Below the pieces are notes generated by a model. The model was given only the letters and a program-made list of their open reading frames with translations. It had not been told where the DNA came from and did no database searches. 64,000 nucleotides of DNA from Trileptium ribeirensis. Lineage: Eukaryota; Nematoda; Enoplea; Enoplida; Thoracostomopsidae. Both the position numbers and the translations under genes were made by a program. Location of the stretch: NCBI GenBank assembly GCA_030248225.1, contig JASANE010009845.1, forward strand, positions 1-64,000, given 5' to 3'. This document shows, one piece after another, positions 14,214-25,400 of the stretch (position 1 is its first letter; each line of letters starts with the position of its first letter).

Positions 14214-14353
14214 GTAGCACAGCTAGACGTGCGTTAAGAGATTTGTACGCACGGTTGTGTTATTTAACTCGTTAAAACTCGTGCCAACGTATTCGTGTGA
14301 ACTCGTCACAACCGTGCGTACAAATCACTCAACGTACGATGGCTGTGCTACTA
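14214..14353. repeat. Long hairpin, about 60-bp arms
   Basis: The left arm begins GTAGCACAGC and contains GATTTGTACGCACGGTTGTG. The right arm carries its inverse, CACAACCGTGCGTACAAATC, and ends GGCTGTGCTAC. Arms of roughly 60 bases surround a short spacer. The structure could be a foldback mini-element or a transcribed hairpin. No flanking duplication was found. Confidence 0.8.
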
Positions 14354-14489
14354 CTATTACATATAATATCGGATTTATATAAATATCAAAAGTGTTGTAG
14401 GGAATTTTACCTCTGTAAAGAATAGACCCATTAAAGCAATACTTACCCTGCTCCAGAAGCTTCGCAAATTCCCCTCTTGCAAAAATTTT

Positions 14490-14870
14490 TTTCCAATTAT
14501 GAGCAAAATTTTACAAGATTTTGAGAAAAATTTGTGGATAATCGTGAGGGAAAATTATTATTTGCTCCGAGGTCTCACGGGAGGCGGGTAACCGGGGTCG
14601 ACGGGGGGCGTGAGGTGGGTGGATACAAAATACAACCTCCCCCGCCTCACTACCGTCGCATCCTATTTTTGGGAGTGAACCCCAATTTTTGCCAAATTTT
14701 AACCAATCCTCCGCTATTTTTGCAAAAGATTTGTAGGCACCTTCGGCCCGCGCTGAGCGGGGGGGGGGGAGGATACGAAGCCTCAGAAGTTGTAGGGTCA
14801 TATCTTCGGGGAGGACGGGGTAGGATAGATCAGGGGGCCTCGGAGGGAATCCGAACCCTAATGGGGTAGC
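14490..14870 (-). repeat. G-rich dispersed repeat island
   Basis: The block mixes AT-rich pieces such as AATTTTTGCCAAATTTT with G-rich runs, including an uninterrupted G run near 14760. The open frames on both strands here arise from base composition and resemble no protein. It appears related to the islands at 3230-3440, 41040-41165 and 59157-59340. Confidence 0.45.
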
Positions 14871-14879
14871 CCCGTGAAC

Positions 14880-15690
14880 ACCTGCTGAATTTTATCATTA
14901 TATTAATCGGAAAGAACTATTGTTTTCTACCAGCAAAATTCAACAAAGAGACCTTATGATAATATTCAAATATGTTTCCATCCAGTAGCACCGGTTCCCC
15001 TCGGGCACTTTCTTTCGATAGAATATTCTCGCCTCGTTTGGGCATTTTCCCACAAAAAAGACTCGTTTCCAATCAATATTTGCTATTCTATTCTAATTAC
15101 GACTAAATATAAGTATATAATTACAAATAATATATATTTGTTTCTGTACAGGTGCGTCGCAAGTGTAGGAAGGCAGCTCACTAGCAATTCTTACTGTCAA
15201 ACGCGAAAACATTAACTGATGTGGTTGCAATAATGAATATAAACGGCCACCCATCCACTTTTTGCCCGCCCTGTCTACTTTTTCAGAGCTTGCGATACCC
15301 CTGTTTCTGTATGTTGTACTATATGTAAATTACATATAGTTAGTTACATGAGCGGATAAGTATTATACCGTACGAACGCGTTAATAATATGTATACATAC
15401 ATTGTTCGAACCTCAATGATTACCAAATGTCCGCAGCAATTACTATCTAAACGTTACTATTACTTCAGTAAGCGTAAAAAATTCCAGCTTCGCAATAATC
15501 TTCTCATAAATAAAACTTCTAAGCAATGTCGTATTCAATTTGAACTTATAAATTACTGATGGCAATGCAATAAAATTGACATGCTCTGTACAACGAAGTG
15601 AGGACGTACCGTGTCAGGCAAAACATGTTTTGCTGCTATATATTCTTAGAATAGATCCTACTGAGAAGTAATATTACCGTGAATATATAA
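14880..15690. other. Intergenic, nothing recognised
   Basis: About 0.8 kb of AT-rich spacer with no gene or matched repeat. Confidence 0.5.
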
Positions 15691-16381
15691 GGAAAGAGTA
15701 TCACGCTCCCCAGCACACATATGTAAACCCGTATTTGATGGCACCGGTGTTTTCAGTCCCATCGTTCCAATTTAATTCCGGGGAAACGGGGTAGAGTCAC
15801 ATCATATCGACACCCCTTGTGGTGGTAGGCCGAAAACAAGAGGTTCTAATTAAAACTTTTAACCCATTTCTCATAAAACTGGATGACCGACCTATCGCCA
15901 CAAAACCAGGAGTCCACAGCTTTACCCTCTCGCAAAACTAGGAGATAAAAGTAACGTGCTCTTCCCCGGAAATGAAGATGGCCTGACAGAAAAGTCCCTG
16001 ACATTCAATCGCGCGTTTACATTAGAGTGCTGGGAAATGTCATACTCTTGCAAGAGTACATTAGGGAAGAGTATGACGCTTTCCTGCACTAAATTTAAAC
16101 CCGTGTTGGATGACTCGGGCGTTTTCGGCCTTACCCCTCTTCATTTCTCGGGGGGGGGGGGGGAAGGTCGTCATGCACAGACCCCCACGTTTTGTGGGGG
16201 ATAGCTCGGACTCCTCATTTTGCGTAGGATAAGTGGAACCAACCCAGTTTTGATTGGATTCGGTTGAACCGGTAGCTGCCAATCAGTTGACACCTCCCAC
16301 AAAAGGTGGAGATCTGTGCGTAACGACTCCCCAAGAAATGAGGGAAGCAGACCTAAAACGCCCGTGTCACCCCACACAGGT
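15691..16381. repeat. Composite repeat cluster: two direct and one inverted unit
   Basis: Units at about 15691-15833 and 16065-16205 share GGAAGAGTATGACGCT, TTTAAACCCGT, GGGCGTTTTCGG and a CCCC...TTGTGGGGG end. A third unit, about 16288-16381, is inverted; its reverse complement reads ACACGGGCGTTTTAGG and ACGCACAGATCTCCACC. Units 2 and 3 form about 100-bp inverted arms, as in a foldback or MITE-like element. A 13-G run lies inside unit 2. Open frames across the cluster are composition artefacts. Confidence 0.65.
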
Positions 16382-16385
16382 TCAC

Positions 16386-19069
16386 ATTGATACCTATACT
16401 AATACTTTTATTCAAATGAGAGCGTAAACTTGGCCTTTTAAATTATCGCTCGTTGTAAATACCATATCAAAACATCAAGAGTCGTTAATGTTGATAGTTG
16501 TAGGAAATTTCCATGTCACGGGTCGGAATCCTGGTGCTGAGCTGTGTTGTAGGCTATATATGTCAAACACTTGAGCAATTATTGATGAGCATGTTGTTGA
16601 AAGCAGAGAGGTAACTCGTCATCAAATTTGCTCATTAACCGGACTACCCCGTTACCTGTAACTTGCTGATATACAATCTCCTGCGTAACTCCAACACACA
16701 TGTTGTTCCTAAAATATTAACATACGAAAGGATCCACTGATATGAAGCAGTTCCGCTCGAGCTTTCGATAGCGTTTAATCGACAGATCCTTATGAAAACG
16801 GTTGAATTAATACTCCGAAAAATGTGATATAGTCTGCTGCAAGGCTAATAACAGTTGAAAACTAATTAAAAAATATTTGATACCCAAATACTGTCAGTCA
16901 AATAGGCAATGTAGGACTAATTTTGATCGAAAATCAGTGCGTAAAAAAGAAAAATTTTATGCTTACTTATTCTGAAACAATTTAAGCGAGTTATATTATT
17001 ATGTTGATCTGTACATGAAGTATTTTTAATCGCAATAGTGAGTGCACTGTTCCTACATGAAAGACGTTTAGACAATAATTACTGCTTTACACTGAAATGG
17101 CATGACCTATGTTGTTACTTCTCTACTAAAAGCATTGCTCTACTATTGGAGTTAAATCACCCTGTCAAAAGTGGAAAAATATACAAATTTGACACATATA
17201 TTTTTGTTGTAATCATATGGCTTGGCCTTAGCGTTCCAAGTTTGTGCCCAATCGAAATATGGGATAAAAATGCGGCATTGGAGAACAATAATGGGTTTCC
17301 GGGCTATATAAACAAAAACAACCATATACACCCTCTACCAATTCCCACAGGAAAAGCAAGAATAATGGACGTCATTAGAGGTATCACTGCAAAAATCAAT
17401 TTAAATCTGTAGCAATCACTTTTAAGAGATTTAAAATATTATGAGGCTAAGAGACAAAAAGGTGGCAACACTGTTCCCAGAATTTTCACCAAGTAGTTGA
17501 GCCGACAAAATTTCATAATGATTCCATATGCTCAAGCTGCCACAATTTTTATTCCTCTCGAGTTAGAGGCACATTTTGGATAACACTACGCTTCCTGAAG
17601 AATTGTAATGAAAAGACATAACGAATTGGATGCAGACGGGTCAGACTGGTCACCTCATTGACATGTGCTTGAAATTGCCGATGAAAGCAAAACATAAACC
17701 GTGACTAGATGACCACATACCTATCTCTATCGGACAGACATTACAGGAGATAGACGCACAATTACGGCCAGTTTCTTAGTGAAAAGTTTAGGAAATCCTA
17801 CCGCCTCGCTCAGTTGCTTTCTTCATTAAGACTAAAATATTTTGCAATAACGACACAATATCGTAATACACAACTTGAATGGGTTTGCCATAAACCGATA
17901 TAATGCCTAGAGTTGGTTCACAGCATGCGTGTTTTTTGTATTGCATATGTGTTACGTTATAAATACAACAATTAGTACGCGTGGATTATTGCGACACCAT
18001 GCATTATCTGTAGTATAGGTTACAGAATGGCGCATTTTAGCATACAGCTACAGCGTTCACCTAAATGAATCACTTACCCAAGTACTACAAAATTGTTACA
18101 AAACAGCAATAAGTGCTAAATTGACTAAATATATTTTGACTTTAAGGCACTACCCTACAGACTGAATTTGAGCTACAATTTGTTACCTAGATAGAACTTA
18201 GAACCAACCCGATAGTCGCGCTGCAAATTGTAGTGTGACATTTGATCCCAATTTACTTGAAGCTGACTAAGTGTCTGTAATTTCACGTCAGGTGCTGTTA
18301 ACAAAAGACCAAAGTGATGTGTATATTTCATATTTATATTGATTTCAATTGTGTATTACCTATATTTTATCAAAGCTGTAAAAACTGGAAAGCCCGCACA
18401 CGCTGCTGCAATTATACAGATTTCCAGTCAGTGAATACAGTAATTGTCGTCTGTCGAACCGTCTGCGTTATAATTTGATCTCTTCAATTGTCGCTTTTAT
18501 CCTCACCATATTCCATTAGCATATTAATCTTATCAAAATATAAAAAGCCAGCGATAAATATAAACCGTATTTCCGAAGTGAGGTATAAAGGTTTGATGAA
18601 CCAAACCAAAAAACTATAGTCGCGGCAATATGTAGTAGTAATGCAAATTTATTTCATAAACGACATAATGCTGACCATTCTGCGCTGTACCTTATGATAT
18701 TCCAAACAGAGTTTGATCTGTTTCATAGCGTACTGATCCACCCGGTCTAATCATATTCACTCAGCATTATTACAGGCTTCTGAGATGTTGAAAGCAATAA
18801 TAGAAGAACCCCACTTGGCTCTTATTGCTAGTCATACCATAACATACCAGTATTTCGCTGGCCTAATTCCGATTCCGAGATTTCTGATAGGTAACAAAAG
18901 CTACTAAAATTGCCCAGTATTCACTAAGGATTTCTTATTAACGAGTTTTGATTTCGTATAGATTCTAGATAAAAGTACTCGCTTGGTAAATAGACGCACA
19001 GTGGGGGGTAGCGCAAAAACCATTGTAAAGTTGATGTCAGGGCCTCTATTCGTAAATGAGGGTAGCTCC
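16386..19069. other. Intergenic, nothing recognised
   Basis: Contains a 124-codon open frame (17038-17412) that lacks an ATG at its start, has no recognised domain and is within chance expectation for a window of this size. No repeat was matched. Confidence 0.5.
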
Positions 19070-19390
19070 CCGCCGGTAATTTTAACCTACCTGGGAATAA
19101 ATTTATCCTACACTCACTCGCAATTATTCCTATACACAGCCTATAGTATTCTCAAATTGGATAGGCTAACTTCAGCTATCCTATTTTACCTGACAGTAAT
19201 TTCAAATCACCCGCGAGTAATTTATGATTACCTGAGGGTAATTTACAACGACCTGCGGGTAATACTTTGAATGTGGGTAATTTTACTCTTCCTGCTGGTC
19301 ATTATTTTACATGAAGGTAACTTTATCCTACCTGCTGATAATTTTTTCACTCGCGAGTAATTTTTTTACCTGCGGGTATTGTTTTTTACT
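19070..19390 (+). repeat. Degenerate tandem array, ACCTGCGGGTAATTT type
   Basis: About a dozen imperfect short repeats of ACCTGCGGGTAATTT and CTCGCGAGTAATTTT occur at roughly 20-30 base intervals. They create an artefactual open frame. The same motif in opposite orientation forms the array at 21420-21812. A perfect hairpin TACCCTGC-N6-GCAGGGTA at 19478-19499 lies just beyond. Confidence 0.7.
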
Positions 19391-19499
19391 CACAGCTATG
19401 ATGTATTTTTGTAGTATTCTAAAATAAGAGAAGTTAGCTATTTTTATCTTTTTTCAGAATACGGGTAGCATTTTGCATACCCTGCTACTTAGCAGGGTA

Positions 19500-21180
19500 A
19501 ATGGGATTACTCCTACTAATTACAGGGTAAATATATCTGTTTGATGCTCGCTTACTGAGCACTATTGTAGAGTACGGCTAGTAGTAGTTATCAGGATCCA
19601 CCTCAATCCATCTATCAGGAATTGATAGGTTGTGCAAGGGCATTCATCATTTTCCAAAGTTGAATGATTGCTAATTGTGATAAAAAAATTTTCAATACAA
19701 ATGTTTCGAATGGAAATTTTGTGATGCAAAAGGAAAGAAAAGGCACAGCGGTTAGTAAAATATTTTTAAGCGGTACCTTATCTCTCCACGGGCTCAAAAT
19801 TTTACACGGGCTTTGAGCTGCGGGACCCCAGCTCCAACCTGGGGGAGCTGGAAATACCTTGGGAATTTCCTTGAGGTTACCTGGGGGAATACCGTACTCT
19901 CAAGTGAACTGGTGGTTTTATTTTTACATTTTTGCATTTTTCATGCATTTATAACCTATTTTTTGCATATTTATGATTTACCTGCTCAAGAGATGTATTT
20001 ATGCAATCGTAACCTCATTTTGCTTAATTTTCATCATATATAGTCGAAATATAAGCAGTAATATCCAGTTTAACTATAAATGTTTTTGTTAGGATAACCA
20101 TTTTTGGTGTGACCTGATAATAGGTAGGAGGTGCTGGCGAGTAGACCTCGGGAAACCAGAATCCCGAATACACACTACTTCGTTTAAGTATACGTAGCCT
20201 TCGACGCATTCGTGCATGTTCCAGTTCTGCAATTTCGAAAGTAACCGAATAGTCGAGTGTTGGAATTCAGTTTCCAGATAGAAAACCTTTGATAATTCAA
20301 AAATTTTCAAGCAGTGCCTTGACAAAGTAGACTTAAACAAATCCCTCTGTTTTGCAAGAAATTTATACATAATAATATGTAAGCTGGCCTTATTCATTTC
20401 TGACTAATAATGTTTATTAATGCATCTTATTCATGGTGTCTAACGACTATATTTGAATTTATTACTGCATAAGACTAAAAATGTACTTTCTTTGTTAATG
20501 ATATATGTGTATTGTGAAATATGTTAGTCTGGCTTGTCCACATTGGGGGGTGGTAGGACTTCCCACTTTCGAAATTCCCCATATTTGTGAGCTTTACCTC
20601 ATGTCTTTCCCACAATTTGGCCGAAGCCCCCATACTCATCTAAATCCAAAAAATCTTTATCTCTGTAAATTTATGAATTTTGTATGCAAAATGTTTTTAA
20701 TACATTAATTACCACTATTTCTAATGCTAAAACGGTGTTTTAAAGCATGAAAATGCTTGTACGGCAGTAAAACTATATGAAAATGTGGAAATATTTGTAT
20801 TTTAAGCAAAATTCTCTCTACTTTCAAATCTCCCGCAGTTCCCCCTCCTCCCACTTTTCGAAAGGCTGTAGACAGGCCAATTAGTAAACATACTGAGATC
20901 AATTTAATAATAAGCCGCCATTTGCAACCACTTCGTTGTGAAAACGATGTCCGAATAAATATATAACAGAAGAGAGCATCGCTCCCATAAGAAATTTCTG
21001 GAGTGGGCTGGGGCTGTACCACCGCTGGTGGGGTGTTTCTGGTTGCGAATCTGCTGTAGTACCAAATTATACGATTATTGCGAAACTATGGTTCTGCAAG
21101 GATTGCAATAGCAATAAAATGGTCAAAACGAAATGTATGGAAACGTAATTTCGAAAAAAAGATAAAACGAACAAAGGAAG
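19500..21180. other. Intergenic between the two inverted arrays
   Basis: No gene recognised. The stretch contains C- and G-rich islands near 20540-20640 and 20825-20860. It lies between two related tandem arrays in opposite orientation. Confidence 0.45.
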
Positions 21181-21250
21181 GAACAGAATCGAACCTGGGC
21201 TACGCTCCTACGAATGATACTCCTTAACCACTATACCATCTGACATTTGA
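21181..21250 (-). pseudogene. tRNA-like relic with A and B box
   Basis: On the minus strand, TGGTATAGTGGTTA (A-box like) is followed at normal tRNA spacing by GGTTCGATTC (B-box like). The anticodon stem, T stem and acceptor ends do not pair well, so this is probably a decayed tRNA or the head of a tRNA-derived SINE rather than a functional gene. No SINE tail or flanking duplication was identified. Confidence 0.5.
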
Positions 21251-21419
21251 AACTAAACTTCTTGCAATTGTTTATACACAGCCAGGTTGATAATAATACG
21301 TTGCCATGCTGGTTTATTTTTGGTCCAGCATAAAAATAACTGTTCAATTCGTGTTCAGCGACCCAAAATTACCATATCGGCCAAATTTTACCTATTTTTA
21401 TGAGTGCTAGATGGCGTAC

Positions 21420-21812
21420 CTATACGCAAAATTGCCTGCAATAAGGACAAAGTTACTCGAAGGTAAAAAATTTTCCTGCAGGTAGGGCAAAATTATTCGC
21501 AGGAAAAAATTACTTGTAGGTACGACAAAATTCCCTGCAGTTAGAACGAAATTATCCGCAGATAAAAATAATTACCCCCAGGTAGGGCAAAATTACTCGC
21601 AGGTAAACCTTATTACCTTCAGGTAGGGCAAGATTACTCGCAGGTAAAAAAATTACCTGTACATACGACAAAATTCTATGCAGTTAGGGCAAAATTAACA
21701 GCAGATAAAACTGATTACTCCCAGGTAGGGCAAAATTGCTCGCAGGTAAACCTTATTACCTTCATGTAGGGCAAAATTACTCGCAGGTAAAGCTTATTAC
21801 CTGCAGGGTTGA
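21420..21812 (-). repeat. Higher-order tandem array, ~142-bp units of ~36-bp monomers
   Basis: Monomers of the form GGTAGGGCAAAATTACTCGC alternate with variants containing TACGACAAAATT and GCAGATAAAA. Equivalent monomers start at 21481, 21622 and 21765, giving repeat lengths of 141 and 143 bp, each with four monomers. The reverse-complement motif matches the array at 19070-19390. Confidence 0.8.
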
Positions 21813-21975
21813 TGGAAATATGTAAATAAGTTAAAATAATAAAACAAAATGGGTTGATTTTTGGGCTGCGGGAGTATAGAAGATGCAGACATCCAATGAC
21901 CGATGAAGATAATATCTATTTAATAAGGTTACTTGGTTGTTTTAGGACGCGTTATACAGCGTCGTTACTTGCTTA

Positions 21976-22470
21976 TGCGACGTTCACGTTATAATGTCCC
22001 CGCTGTTTGGAACTTCTGTCCACCTGTATAGACAGTCAGGTGACGCCCATCACTGTATATCAATTGCCGAGGGTGTACGACAAATCCCTAGCTGTTACAC
22101 TTTTCTTTAAAGTGTCATACACACCCTTAGCTACCTACCAATTTATCCCGAATTAACGGTAACGGACACCGTCTGATGTATAGCTGATGCGGTTTATTAG
22201 TGAACTGTGTTGTGCACTTTTTTTACTTCTCGATATTTGTATCTAGGCCATATGAAATGAAATAATGCCGCACACTGTCAATAAAACTGCAAGAAGACAT
22301 GGTGTACTTGACATTGTGGAGAAGTGACAATACCCATAGCTAGCTACCTTTGAAAAAATATGTAAAAAAACATGGGGATGTGTAAGACATCTCGATGTTG
22401 ACAGTGTTCCTGACACTGTGTAGCGTACATAGGTTCTAAGCGTTGGGGACATTATAACATCAATGCCGCA
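21976..22470. mobile_element. MITE family H2a, copy 1 (PIF/Harbinger-like)
   Basis: A 495-bp element starts TGCGACGTTCACGTTATAAT and ends with the imperfect inverse ...TTATAACATCAATGCCGCA. It is flanked by TTA at 21973-21975 and 22471-22473. It aligns end to end with 43155-43662. The interior is rich in GTGTC and GACAC palindromes. There is no transposase frame, so it is non-autonomous. Confidence 0.85.
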
Positions 22471-22473
22471 TTA

Positions 22474-25400
22474 TTTTCACCGCTTTTAATGGATTTTGCC
22501 TTAATTTAGCAAGAGTTGATGACTTATTTTTATTTAATTTCTACCGCTCGCAGTTTTGTTTTTGCGTATACCAAGAGTGTAACATGTTCACTAAGGTCAC
22601 TGTGTGTTCTCTCTGTAAATCGAAAACTCAAGTCAAATGGTCAGTTTTTAGGGTCTCTGTTTATACGACAATATTAAATAAATACTCTTAGCAAAATATT
22701 TCCTCAGCTAGGCGTGTATCCAGTTTAAATACTAAGCAGTAGCCACAATAACAAACTGGCCAATGTAACATTTTTATTGCGTGCAACGGTGATGTTTCTA
22801 GTTTGTTGTACGATGGTCGAAAAAAATAACATTAGTTATAACGTAACTGTAATCAGTGTTTTAACATTGCTGCTAAAAGTCGGAACCAGAAGTTGTGGTC
22901 GGTCGCTATTATAGTTTGCAATGAAAAACAATGCAGCCGTTAATTATATTTGATATAAGTTTCTTGTAAATTAATCGGATTGGATTGGTTTAGTTCCCGA
23001 AAATAAATAGTGGTCCAGACCGTTCGGGTTGCATCATTATAGTTTTAGGAACTCTTTTGTGATGGAAATGCAAAAGCCAGGCAACTGCCCTCGTTACAGG
23101 TATCGAGCTTTCAACGAAATATCTCTAATTATTCAAACAAAACACTTTGATACCAATTGGCTAATGCTATAATACCATGTGGTTATTATGTAGGGTCATC
23201 ATGAACTTAACTATATCTACACCATTCAGTTATAAACGTTACTACAATGAGCATATATTTCAATACACAACTATATACATATCAATTTGCACGACGGCAT
23301 AGTTTGGGGCACACAATCGTACAATCGATGCCGTCTAACGTGTCGGGGTCATTTGTCTCGTGGCCTTGCAATGTCAGACCACCATTGGCGCAAATGAATT
23401 GCGGTCGTCTCTATAATAATTCAACGCGGCTTCAACGACCCATTAATTATTCACAAACCCATCAATGCTACTTTAATATATTTTATTGTATATCTTTGTT
23501 CGATAGCGTTTAGATTATAGACGTGTATCTTTATTGCTTAAGCTAAAATATACCGGTGCCTGTCTACTCACGACTATATATATATCCATACCAAGGCCGA
23601 ACCAGTGCTCATGGTGGAAATTGAACCGTAGGCCGTGGCCATGCTGTCCTTGACTTACTATCCCTTAGCCTAAGATTTCTCTCTATATATATCCATGATG
23701 CTAACTGTAGACTTGAGCTCCGCGCCTTAAACAAGTTTTGAGCTTTAGTCGAAAGGTTCTGCTGCAGGTCAACTTCTCAAATCTATTTCTGTAACCGTGT
23801 TACCTAATACTGCTCAGCTTTATTTGTATGCGTTTAGTAATAAATTTGTAGGCGTATCTAACTCGCGTAGCAATAATAAGCAGGAAGCGTAGTGTTGTCC
23901 AGCGGTATAGTTACCTCAGGTCTTTTTTTTAGTTTTTCAGAGAAATCAGGTCCCATTGACCATCACACTACTTCCGAAGAGATTAGCGCCGCGCAAATAT
24001 ATTTTTCTCTTCAAATGCTAAAATCTAGATATTAAAATCTCGGCAAGACCTTATGCAAGGATTTGTTAATACTACTGATTCGATGGTAAATTATCCCATT
24101 TGTAGCAGTTTTCGATACTAGCTCATAGTTTACAACGACACTGGATGTTCAAGAATGCGAAAGTCCGCACATGATAACTGAGATCATTGATGTTTGAAGC
24201 GGTACACTGCTGTTGCTGCCAAATATGAATACTTCTCAAGTCTTAAGCCCTAAGATCTCAGTGTCCCAGTCTGGCGGTCTAAAAGTTGACGGGTTTTAAC
24301 AATTCCAACAAATATTTAGTTACATAATGTCAAATAATTTAAGCCAAAAATTCGAATCTGAAGTTTTAGTTATTTATTTCCTTTAATTTTCGAAAGGATT
24401 TTAATGCCTTCAAACTAAATACGGTTGCTTCAAATTTAGATTGAGATGTATTACGCGACTCGCTATCGGGTTCGTTCAGCTGATGCAGTATTTTGCTAGG
24501 AATATAATAAATAAAGTTCTGATATATGGCTCAAATGGCGATATAAAACGAGGTTTACTTTTAAACTCAATGTAATAGGAATTATCGCCTAGTTTTAAGC
24601 TATCTATCCAACTCTAAATCAAATTTTGGTATGGTAATATCTATTGACAGAATATAATTCATAACAAAAGGTTCAATGTTTGTGGTCAAAATATTTTTCT
24701 TTTTTAAACAAATACTTACGTGTCGACTATAGCTTTTTTACTTAAATCATTTATCAAAAGCACTGCAGGTGCAAAGTTTTATAAGCTTCGTTAGCATCGG
24801 TAATTTGGTTTACCTCTCGGTGTACTTCATACAAATTTCATCGAATAATATTTCGTTCGACTTGGTCCAAATATCGATTATCACCGTTCCGGCCTTTATT
24901 ACACAGTAATGATATTATAATAATAAATATTATTATTGTTGTGAAAAGCTAGTAAGACAGCCAGCAGTTGTGTCTGCAAGTGTGTGTGTGCGAGCGAAAC
25001 AGAGGCTGCCAGTTTTTCAGAATAATCAGGTTGTGCTTTTGATTGTACCGTCACGTATTATAGCCACAATCATCATCACAAGGACCATGTGTTTGTGATA
25101 CAATACGTTTTTGGCTATAGCTAATAAGTTTCAGTGAAGTTTCAGATTTAATTCACCATCGATGAATTATATATATTTTCACGCTAGAATTTGTTTTCGC
25201 AATATATCGATGGACAGTAGTTTTTCTTTTCGGTGCGTTTGGACTCATTCAATCAATATAATAAAATAAACAACCTTTAACCGATAGTTGTGTGATGATA
25301 ACTAATGCACGAAAGGCACTGTAGAGGAAAATTAGAAATTGGTTTCAACAAGAATAAGCACAGATGAATAGAGATATTGTATATATCTATGCGGAATTGG

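Noticed and set aside
14511..14869. Overlapping ~100-codon frames on both strands
   Set aside because: Caused by the G/C-rich repeat island; translations are low-complexity Gly/Pro/Arg.
17038..17412. 124-codon open frame in intergenic DNA
   Set aside because: Begins at GTG, has no recognised domain, no splice support, and this length is expected about once by chance in a 64-kb AT-rich window.
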